This document shows, in pieces, positions 17,101-23,472 of a stretch of DNA of 36,182 bases. The stretch spans positions 1 through 36,182 of the forward strand of contig JAFPAQ010000033.1 in assembly GCA_017424235.1 (NCBI GenBank), given 5' to 3'. The translations under genes were made by a program, and so were the position numbers. Source of the DNA: Lachnospiraceae bacterium. Lineage in GTDB: Bacteria; Bacillota; Clostridia; Lachnospirales; Lachnospiraceae. The notes below the pieces were generated by a model. That model was not told where the DNA came from and made no database searches. It saw only the letters and a program-made list of their open reading frames with translations. Each line of letters opens with the position of its first letter. The first letter of the stretch is position 1.

Positions 17101-17136
17101 AGTGGGGAACATACAATACATTTCATACAAAAATAG
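14116..17136 (+). CDS. Baseplate wedge protein, gp6/baseplate-J family (Afp11-like)
   Basis: A 1006-residue wedge protein. The N-terminus (YTPEWKVDYLKPDIGATLAILYAKQMDENIRFYNDT, split by a helix turn) is the conserved helical start of eCIS gp6 homologues. The middle carries beta-rich insertions with a GLSHNDIYDIELWVNE region. The baseplate-J core begins near residue 720: STVMFGDGVHVKIP at about 728-741, then an ETVEGALRRGTNIIGSRKRLITMQDYVREIK segment and a strand-helix end. It dimerises with the next protein to make the wedge arms. It starts 5 bases after GAGGGGA (14104-14110). Length is typical for Afp11-like proteins. Confidence 0.92.
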   Translation: MDEYKLDNRVAADVRERIAELAKCYTPEWKVDYLKPDIGATLAILYAKQMDENIRFYNDTIERCHIEFINMLGLSLMPSQPSSSIVVFGLIKDTIDGAFVPKNSKLLADAEQRVIFETQKPMYITNAGISDIFMIHGKTGVIKKITGKIQRQELLDVQKADDDNVMNSIFTSSDTETKGFSLFRFNEREIERNVVLLYHSHIFDVEGQNIYLKIDGNTELVKDILDGKYAVSYFTGKEFEPVTRVLKGDDDNTVILQKYSQCAKVSREKEYSCIAIEAKEHITENISVDSISFSSSGDLHPVDFAGNGNSDFNVNEFMPFGNMPTLYKEFYFGHEEYFSKKGSRITVRFNVKFEEFVSRMSLEKENDELKIIKRKPRAIYNESIADSYIDEITIEYFNGMGWKRLETDYDIRKMFALAESRDYEFSFEVPWDWEENVELGHRSHMLRMKILRCDNCYSSPCIYHYPVIMDMQVKYTYNSRFMKPEMAQRITGTCRMDISKEFMEDSPIELFMRNPVEKTTMFLGFDRKIDNGPIGIYFEIAEDRHFSGSNFEFEYSTAKGFRLLKVEDYTGRMTRSGIVRFMLPEDFATFTVEGVERYWIRMVDIDGAFDSGKGYFPYIKHIYLNAVEVLNVESHQRENYYIDEVVPNMRFGLSHNDIYDIELWVNEIGSISKEEINYYLSERSDECEAVYDLWGNIREFYIKWSEKENFYLSDSNDRHYVLDRMTSTVMFGDGVHVKIPRVTNSIAFFTKVKTSNGIWGNVDKGKINDTISYLRFVDSIKNVTPAFGGCNIETVEGALRRGTNIIGSRKRLITMQDYVREIKSISDTIEQVSCVLDRNADGTYTESAINFVILLKKYRETSLAFERLAPQIEKHLLEHCEHTIAPEKIRIVEPVLVRISVDVWLKNELQRDDIEIKELFTQSLDEFLDPIASKNNPGWKIGSIPRKKQIMTKVSRMDLKFKIYKIVITAKYTDTYGVHECDIEALENNPYFVCTSGEHTIHFIQK

Positions 17137-17156
17137 GGTAAAATTCGGAGGCATGT

Positions 17157-19244
17157 ATGATAAACGAACCTGCATATAATAGAAAAAAATTTGAAGACTG
17201 GATAATAGAAGCAGTACAGGAAATACCGCTTTATTGTGATGAGTGGACAAACTTTAATCCGTCTGACCCGGGTATTACTACATTGGAAAATCTGACAGCA
17301 CTACAGATTATTCAGGAAAATTATATTAAGCAGCTTCCGACCAGCCTGAGAGAAGATATGCTGCGTATAACGGGATTTAAGAGCGAAGCAGGTAAGTGTG
17401 CCAAGGTACTGCTGTCACCGAGTGAAATAGAGTCGGACATTTTGTTGCCTGCCAATCAGAGATTTTATGTAGGTGATGTACCCTTTGAGATAACTAAGGA
17501 AGTAAATATAAAAAACAACAGACTTATATATGCGTTTTCAAAGCATAAGGATGAAATAATTGAGCTTGATAACATATTATCTACAGAGTTTCCAATATCA
17601 CAAAAAATGTTTGGAGATGTGCCTCAAAAGGAGGATGCATTGTATCTGCTAATGGAGAGTGAGCCTGATAGAGAAAGAGATATGATATTGTATTTCAAGC
17701 TTGATGACAGCAGAAGAAAAAATGTATCCAATGACAGCATTTTCTCAAAAACTGAATGGCAGTGTTATACCGAAAAGGGATTTGTGACATTTACTGCAAA
17801 AGATTTGACAGGAGGTTTTACACACAGTGGCGAGGTAAGGCTTAAATGGAAGGGGATAAAGCCGGCTTACTATGAAGAGGGTGAACACAGGGGATACTGT
17901 ATAAGATGTGTGTTAAAAGAGGCAGACTATGATATAGCACCCAGTGTATTTAATGTTTATGGTTTTTTGTTTGAGGCATGGCAAAAGCAGTCACAGTCAT
18001 TGTGTTATACTTTTCCTCAAAAAGATGATATATCTGTACATTGCAATCTGTTCGAAGAAGGATATATCTGGGTATTTTGCAAGGAGGAAGGGGAAAATTT
18101 TTACAGGCGGTATAAGGAGGCCGGAAGCTATGACATAAAAGGAAGATTTTTTACAATAGAAAAAACAGGCTTCGGTTCTTTGATATTCAGGTTTGATAAG
18201 GAAAGATTCGGTCACGCTCCGGGAATGTTTCCTGATGCCGTCAAGATAGTTACATATAGTGAGATGGTAATGAAAAGCTATGATCTGGGGATTGTGTATG
18301 GATATGATGACCAGGAAATACAGCTGCCCTTAAAAAGAGTGATGAATGACAATTTCACATTGATGGCAAGACGTTTAGATGAAAATGGAGATTTCAGATA
18401 TGATTTTATTAAGCCGATGAGAACCGGCGAGGAGGAACTGGGATACAGACTGGATGAAACAAATGGAAAGATAATTATTTACAATGCCGGAGAGTATCTT
18501 GATGCAAGATTGTTTGTTGCAGGACTTGCCACTAATATAGGCAGTGCCGGAAACGTTCTTGAAAATAATGAGTTTATTCCTGAAAAAATAGATGGGGTTA
18601 AGTTTATAAATCCGGGAAGAGCCTACGGCGGTACAGACAGGGAGAGTTTTCAGGATGTTAAAAACAGATTTTTACAGGATATTGAAAAACCCTACATCGC
18701 TGTCAAGGCATCTGATTATGAGCAGCTTGTAAGAGATATACCTGATATTTGCATTGACAAGGTAAAGGCATCTGTAGATTATGTACACAATACTGTTAAT
18801 CTGTGTGTAAGACCGGATATTGATTACAGATTTAGTAAATTGTCACCACAGTATATTAATAGAATAAATGAGTATATTGATAAGAGAAGACTCTTAGGAA
18901 CAGTAATAAATATACGTCAGCCCGAATATGTTTCCGTCACTGTACAGGCAACGATATTTGTGAAGAAACATTTTAAAAACTGTAAAGAAACTGTAGAGTC
19001 ACTGCTTAGAGAAAAGCTGGATTATATAAACAGTGATGTAGAGTTTGGAGCTACTCTTAGTTATGATGATATATATAATAGTGTGGAAAAGCTTGAATGT
19101 GTATCTTATATACGTGATTTTTCAATGTATACTTCAAAGGCAAATCTTGTAAAAATGAAGGAAAATGATATTAGACCTCAGGAGCATGTACTATTGTATC
19201 CGGGAGACTTCTATATAGAGTATATCATTGATATAGAGACTTAA
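17157..19244 (+). CDS. Second baseplate wedge protein, J-like (Afp12/gp7-type)
   Basis: A 695-residue protein with the start NRKKFEDWIIEAVQEIPLYC followed by WTNFNPSDPGITTLENLTAL, the usual opening of Afp12-like wedge proteins. The C-terminal third (about 485-690) shows a baseplate-J-like core: GRAYGGTDRESFQDVKNRFL, a YEQLVRDIPDICIDKVKA helix-strand and CVRPDIDYRFSKLSPQYINRI. Between them lies a beta-rich insertion. The ribosome site GGAGG (17147-17151) is 5 bases before the chosen ATG; an out-of-frame ATG at 17153 is ignored. It is co-operonic with gp6 (20 bases apart). Confidence 0.9.
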   Translation: MINEPAYNRKKFEDWIIEAVQEIPLYCDEWTNFNPSDPGITTLENLTALQIIQENYIKQLPTSLREDMLRITGFKSEAGKCAKVLLSPSEIESDILLPANQRFYVGDVPFEITKEVNIKNNRLIYAFSKHKDEIIELDNILSTEFPISQKMFGDVPQKEDALYLLMESEPDRERDMILYFKLDDSRRKNVSNDSIFSKTEWQCYTEKGFVTFTAKDLTGGFTHSGEVRLKWKGIKPAYYEEGEHRGYCIRCVLKEADYDIAPSVFNVYGFLFEAWQKQSQSLCYTFPQKDDISVHCNLFEEGYIWVFCKEEGENFYRRYKEAGSYDIKGRFFTIEKTGFGSLIFRFDKERFGHAPGMFPDAVKIVTYSEMVMKSYDLGIVYGYDDQEIQLPLKRVMNDNFTLMARRLDENGDFRYDFIKPMRTGEEELGYRLDETNGKIIIYNAGEYLDARLFVAGLATNIGSAGNVLENNEFIPEKIDGVKFINPGRAYGGTDRESFQDVKNRFLQDIEKPYIAVKASDYEQLVRDIPDICIDKVKASVDYVHNTVNLCVRPDIDYRFSKLSPQYINRINEYIDKRRLLGTVINIRQPEYVSVTVQATIFVKKHFKNCKETVESLLREKLDYINSDVEFGATLSYDDIYNSVEKLECVSYIRDFSMYTSKANLVKMKENDIRPQEHVLLYPGDFYIEYIIDIET

Positions 19245-19257
19245 AGGGGGATTGGCA

Positions 19258-20364
19258 ATGCCTGGCAGGAGGTATGGTATTTTAGCGAACAGAATAAAAA
19301 GAGGCAGTTTTGATGGATTTATATATAAAGAGGGAAACAGTATTGAGACTGTAGGAAGTGCAAATGAGCATATGTTTGCACTTAATGCCATCGATGGTGT
19401 TGAAAAGGACAGTATGTGGGGGCGCTTTTTTATGAAGCTTGAAAAGTCACCCAATGTTGTATGCAATGTATATGTATATGCCGGTAATGAAAAGTGCATC
19501 TATTATGATTCTGAAAAGATTGATATAGAAGAATTTTTCCATGATAAAAGTAAGTCCATATTCGACAAACGGCGTTTTATAAAAAATACAGGCTGGCAGA
19601 GCTTTATTGGTGTCAATGACATATTGCTTTATGGTGTATCAGGAAGATATCTGTTTCTGGTAGTTGAAATTGTTGGAGATGGCACTGCTGTCATTTCTGA
19701 CATGACTGTCATGTCGTCATATGAAGATTTTTTGGACTTTTTCCCGGAGGTATACAGGGATAGAAATTCTTTTTTTCATAGATTTTTAGCTATTTTTGGC
19801 TCGATATATCATGATTTTGAAAAAGACTACAGGAGTGTAAAAGATATTTTTGATTTGGATAAGACACCGACAGTGTTACTGCCGGTATTAGCAGAGTGGA
19901 TGGGACTTGATTTAAGCGGTAATATACTTGATGAGCATACCACAAGAACCCTTGTAAAGAATGCATATAGTCTTAACCGAATGAAAGGAACCAGAACCGT
20001 AATAGAAATTGTTACACAGATTATTCTTGGTGAAAAGCCTACTATTGTTGAAAATAATATTCTGCGTGACAATGAAAAATCAGGCATATTAAAGGATGAG
20101 ATATCCAAATATTATGGAAACAGCAGATATGATGTAACGGTAATGATACATAAAAATATTGATGATGAGAAAAAAATTCAATATTCCTTCATATTGAATC
20201 AGTTTATTCCCATAAGATGCAGGCTGCATATTGTTTATCTAAATGACAGGAGTGTGCTTGATGAGTACACATACCTTGATGTTAATGCAGAGATATATGA
20301 AAAGGGTGAGGCTGTACTTGACAATAAGGTTGGAATAGATAATTACATAGCATTAGAAGAATAG
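19258..20364 (+). CDS. Phage tail protein I-like baseplate protein
   Basis: A 368-residue protein (ATG at 19258, 7 bases after AAAGGGGG; the frame also has a TTG at 19252 too close to that site). Residues 1-155 are beta-rich and unrecognised. From residue 160 the tail_P2_I-type domain is clear: DFFPEVYRDRNSFFHRFLAIF, then helices with LLPVLAEWMGLDLSGNI, then LVKNAYSLNRMKGTRTVIEI, the L-x-R-x-KGTR motif at about 237-246. Its job is a wedge or adaptor between J-type proteins and fibres. No separate fibre gene follows, so the beta-rich N-terminus could substitute in part; that is inference. Confidence 0.87.
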   Translation: MPGRRYGILANRIKRGSFDGFIYKEGNSIETVGSANEHMFALNAIDGVEKDSMWGRFFMKLEKSPNVVCNVYVYAGNEKCIYYDSEKIDIEEFFHDKSKSIFDKRRFIKNTGWQSFIGVNDILLYGVSGRYLFLVVEIVGDGTAVISDMTVMSSYEDFLDFFPEVYRDRNSFFHRFLAIFGSIYHDFEKDYRSVKDIFDLDKTPTVLLPVLAEWMGLDLSGNILDEHTTRTLVKNAYSLNRMKGTRTVIEIVTQIILGEKPTIVENNILRDNEKSGILKDEISKYYGNSRYDVTVMIHKNIDDEKKIQYSFILNQFIPIRCRLHIVYLNDRSVLDEYTYLDVNAEIYEKGEAVLDNKVGIDNYIALEE

Positions 20365-20399
20365 ATGTAATTGTATTTGTGAAAGGTGGTTAGTAGTAC

Positions 20400-20699
20400 A
20401 TGAAGTATGAAGAAATAAAAAGTGAAAACAGTATTACATTAAAGGTTGAGGGGCGTATTGACGCATTGGCATCCCCGGAGCTTCAAAACGAGATATTACT
20501 CTGTCTGCAGAAAATGCCGGTTCTGCATGTAGATTTTACAAATGTTGAATATATTTCAAGTGCCGGTTTAAGAGTTCTTTTACTGGGGCATAAGACTGCA
20601 ACATCAAAGGGCGGCAAAATGACTGTACATAATATTAACAGCATAGTTTCTGACATATTAAAGACAACAGGATTTGATAAATTTATTAATATAGTATGA
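20400..20699 (+). CDS. STAS-domain protein, anti-sigma-factor antagonist (SpoIIAA/RsbV) type
   Basis: A 99-residue single STAS domain. The start with a VEGRIDALASPELQNEIL strand-helix, the LHVDFTNVEYISSAGLRVLL core and the closing helix KTTGFDKFINIV are standard for RsbV/SpoIIAA. Ser54 in YISSAGLR aligns with the serine phosphorylated in SpoIIAA, so it is probably a phospho-switch protein that binds an RsbW/SpoIIAB-like kinase. No kinase, phosphatase or sigma factor lies in the window. The gene sits after GAAAGGTGG (20381-20389), at the end of the baseplate block and before the ATPases. Its stop codon lies inside a long stem-loop. Confidence 0.9.
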   Translation: MKYEEIKSENSITLKVEGRIDALASPELQNEILLCLQKMPVLHVDFTNVEYISSAGLRVLLLGHKTATSKGGKMTVHNINSIVSDILKTTGFDKFINIV

Positions 20700-20755
20700 A
20701 AAGAACTTCTGCTCAGAGCAAAGGCTCTTTCGCGAAGAAGTTCTATGTTTCATAC
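20694..20755 (+). terminator. Long imperfect stem-loop over the STAS stop codon
   Basis: GTATGAAA (20694-20701) plus AGAACTTCT (20702-20710 with the shared A) pair with AGAAGTTCT (20736-20744) and TTTCATAC (20748-20755), leaving a 3-base bulge on the 3' side. An inner 5-bp stem AGAGC/GCTCT (20715-20719 with 20724-20728) sits in the loop. No clean T-run follows, so it may act as an mRNA-end or processing structure as much as a terminator. It divides the baseplate genes from the ATPase genes. Confidence 0.6.
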
Positions 20756-20758
20756 TTG

Positions 20759-20778
20759 GAAAAAGCTAAAGCTTTTTC
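20759..20778 (+). terminator. Hairpin with T-rich arm
   Basis: GAAAAAGC (20759-20766) and GCTTTTTC (20771-20778) form an 8-bp stem with loop TAAA. The T-run is inside the 3' arm, as in compact bidirectional terminators. With the larger stem-loop just upstream it makes a double structure between two operon blocks. Confidence 0.5.
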
Positions 20779-20823
20779 ATTACTATTTGTAACTCTGCAA
20801 AGCGTAATTATGCAGGATTAATA

Positions 20824-20829
20824 TATAAT
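20824..20829 (+). promoter_or_regulatory. Possible -10 element before the ATPase block
   Basis: A perfect TATAAT box lies downstream of the double hairpin and 25 bases before the small ORF. The position 17 bases upstream (AGCGTA at 20801) is a poor -35 for the housekeeping sigma factor and there is no TGn extension, so the promoter is weak, activator-dependent, or not real. Confidence 0.35.
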
Positions 20830-20854
20830 ATCTCTTACAGACAGTAAAAGGCGT

Positions 20855-21073
20855 ATGGAAATAAATAATAAACAAAAGAATAGAAATAAACTAAGTAATT
20901 CTCAATTTAATGATGAAGAAGAAACTATGACATATATGTCAGAAATAAAAAAAGTGTCTTATATTAATACACAGGAAGATGTTTTCAAGAGTGTATTTAA
21001 TGGGATAAACAGTCAAAAGAGTGTATTCGACCGAAGTGCGGTTTTTGATACACACATAAAGAACAGGGGATAG
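20855..21073 (+). CDS. 72-residue hypothetical protein before the AAA+ genes
   Basis: A small ORF, Lys/Asn-rich at the start and carrying KSVFNGINSQKSVFDRSAVF near its end, where KSVF occurs twice. No signal peptide or known motif. The ribosome site (AAAGG, only 3 bases before ATG 20855) is poor, but the ORF fits neatly between the hairpins and the ATPase gene, whose ribosome site AGGGGA lies in its last codons. It could be an adaptor or a docking peptide for the adjacent ATPases. Confidence that it is translated is moderate. Confidence 0.5.
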   Translation: MEINNKQKNRNKLSNSQFNDEEETMTYMSEIKKVSYINTQEDVFKSVFNGINSQKSVFDRSAVFDTHIKNRG

Positions 21074-21078
21074 ATTTG

Positions 21079-23442
21079 ATGATATTTGACGAAATGCTTA
21101 AAACACAACCGTTTTCGGGATATAGTGAATATATGGATTATCTGTTTATCTGTGTCAATACCTGTATTGATGAATACCTCAAAAAGATGAAAGAGATATT
21201 TGCATCTCAACAGGGTGGGTATAAAAATGTTTTATATCCTGACCTTGAACTTGTTCATGATATGTGCAAGGAGCATATGAACAATTTTGAACAGATTATT
21301 AATGATAAGGATGGAATTAAAGAGTCGGACAGCTTTGATTCAGAGGATTCCTTTTCAGAGGAAATGGACGAAGAGTTATTAGAATTGTTGGATTGTTTTT
21401 CCAGTGATTCATCTGATGCTTCAGATGAAATAGATTCAAATGAAGAAGATTCAAATAATACAGGCAGTAATGATATGTTGCATAAATCAGCTTTGTTAAC
21501 TGCTGAGGAAATGCTGGAGTATATTAATTCAAGAGCAGATTTGAGTATAGATAACAAAGTTAGCATTCCATTTTATGAAATATGTAAAAAGCTTGAATTT
21601 GATAATTTTACATGTTTTTGTTTTGCCTGCGGTATTTTAGCATCTACACAGACCGATTATGCAAGTATTTTTCAGGTAATAAATGAAAATGGAAATATGA
21701 CGATGCCAACTATAGAGTCTGCTGCAAAGCTCTATTTTGGAAGTAGGTTTACTATTTCGAGTGCTTATGGCAGCATGTCTGTATGTCTTGAACAGCTTGG
21801 CTCAATACTCGACCTGAATATTCATGGAAATATGCCGTTTGCAACACTTATATCACCTGACAAACGTGTAATAGACTATCTCTTTGGTAAAAATCCAAAT
21901 AAAATTGATGAAAAATATGTGAGATTTTTTAATATGCTTACTGATGATAAACCACTTGATCCGATTATGGCTAACGCACATTTGCTTGAAGCAATGGAGA
22001 TATCCTATAAGGAAGGTGTACGGATATTATCATTCTATGGTGATGAAGGAAGTGGAAGAAAATTCTTTGTGAGGAATTTTTGCAGAAATAATGGAATACA
22101 GGCAATATCCGTTAATTGTAAAAAGCTTTTTGCATATGATTTCCAATTTGTTGAAAAAGCGATATGGGCAGTTACCCGTGAATGTATTCTTACAAATTCC
22201 TGCTGTTGTCTGGAACAGTTACAGTACAGGGAAGAAGAAAAAGAAAAATTTCAGGGATATATGGATCTTGCATTTGCAAAATTAAATCATAAAGACATTC
22301 TTGTATTTGCGCTTAGCAAAGATCTGATTGATTTAAGAGAGATAACAAGACTTGAATTTACACAGATAGAATTGACTACTCCTACAATGACAGAGCGTGA
22401 TGAATGTTGGAAATATTTTGCAAAGGATTATGCATTGGATGATGATGTGGATTTGTCAGAAATGGCTGCCAAATTTCTATTTACACCAGGCAAGGTAAAG
22501 GGTGCTCTTCATCAGGCAAGAAGTCTTGCCACAATGAATAAGGATATATTGATAAAAAGAGAATTTCTTTTTAAAGGGTGCAATATGCAGATGTCCTCTG
22601 AGCTTAACCAGAAGGCAACCAGAGTAGATGCGAAATTTGGGTTTGATGACATTGTAATGAACGCTGACCAGCGGGAAACTGTAATGCATGCAATTGAACA
22701 GATGAAGTTTAAAAAGCAGGTATATGAGAATTGGAATTATATGAAGAAATATCCGTATGGTCGTGGACTTACGGTATTGCTGTTTGGAGCACCGGGTACA
22801 GGTAAATCAATGATGGCACAGGTGTTGGCTCATGAACTTAACCTTGAATTATATCGCGTTGATATATCAAAGGTAGTTGATAAGTATGTTGGTGAAACAG
22901 AGAAATCTCTTTCAATGATATTCAGAGAAGCCAAAAAATGCAATGTAGTGTTATTCTTTGACGAATGTGATACTATCTTTGCAAAACGTTCAGATGATGG
23001 TGGTTCCAATCAGGCTTCTGCAAATAATAAAACGGCACTTTTATTACAGGAAATGGAAGCTTATGATGGTGTATGCGTACTGGCAACAAATTATAAACAT
23101 AATATTGACCCTGCATTTTTCAGACGTATGAAATATATTGTGGAATTTCAGTTTCCTGATCCTGACACCAGAGAGATGCTATGGAGAACTACTATACCAA
23201 AGGATACACCTCTGGCGGAGGATGTTGATATCAGATTTCTTGCAGAAAGATTTGAATTTGCCGGTGGTAATATAAAGAACTGCATTTTAAATGCAGCATT
23301 TCTTGCAGCTGCAGATGGTGATGGCAAGCAAGTGCATATGAAGCATTATCTGCTTGCGATAAAATATGAATTTGTAAAAACCGGAAAGGTATTTACCAGA
23401 GCAGATTTTGAGCCATATGCAAGTCAGATTGGATTAGTATAA
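21079..23442 (+). CDS. AAA+ ATPase of the CIS locus (Afp15-like), first paralogue
   Basis: A 787-residue ATPase starting at ATG 21079, 8 bases after AGGGGA (a TTG three bases earlier is also in frame). Residues 75-125 are a low-complexity Ser/Asp/Glu segment. The middle holds a degenerate nucleotide fold with GDEGSGRK at 321-328, where the Walker lysine is Arg. The C-terminal AAA+ module is intact: Walker A GAPGTGKS at 570-577, Walker B VVLFFDECD with D628/E629, a KTALLLQEMEAYDGVCVLATN sensor-1 region and FRRMKY with candidate Arg fingers. Afp15-type ATPases are thought to help particle assembly or cargo loading. It is paralogous to the next gene. Confidence 0.92.
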   Translation: MIFDEMLKTQPFSGYSEYMDYLFICVNTCIDEYLKKMKEIFASQQGGYKNVLYPDLELVHDMCKEHMNNFEQIINDKDGIKESDSFDSEDSFSEEMDEELLELLDCFSSDSSDASDEIDSNEEDSNNTGSNDMLHKSALLTAEEMLEYINSRADLSIDNKVSIPFYEICKKLEFDNFTCFCFACGILASTQTDYASIFQVINENGNMTMPTIESAAKLYFGSRFTISSAYGSMSVCLEQLGSILDLNIHGNMPFATLISPDKRVIDYLFGKNPNKIDEKYVRFFNMLTDDKPLDPIMANAHLLEAMEISYKEGVRILSFYGDEGSGRKFFVRNFCRNNGIQAISVNCKKLFAYDFQFVEKAIWAVTRECILTNSCCCLEQLQYREEEKEKFQGYMDLAFAKLNHKDILVFALSKDLIDLREITRLEFTQIELTTPTMTERDECWKYFAKDYALDDDVDLSEMAAKFLFTPGKVKGALHQARSLATMNKDILIKREFLFKGCNMQMSSELNQKATRVDAKFGFDDIVMNADQRETVMHAIEQMKFKKQVYENWNYMKKYPYGRGLTVLLFGAPGTGKSMMAQVLAHELNLELYRVDISKVVDKYVGETEKSLSMIFREAKKCNVVLFFDECDTIFAKRSDDGGSNQASANNKTALLLQEMEAYDGVCVLATNYKHNIDPAFFRRMKYIVEFQFPDPDTREMLWRTTIPKDTPLAEDVDIRFLAERFEFAGGNIKNCILNAAFLAAADGDGKQVHMKHYLLAIKYEFVKTGKVFTRADFEPYASQIGLV

Positions 23443-23472
23443 AAGAGGGGAATTTTAGAGAGGAGTTCTTTG

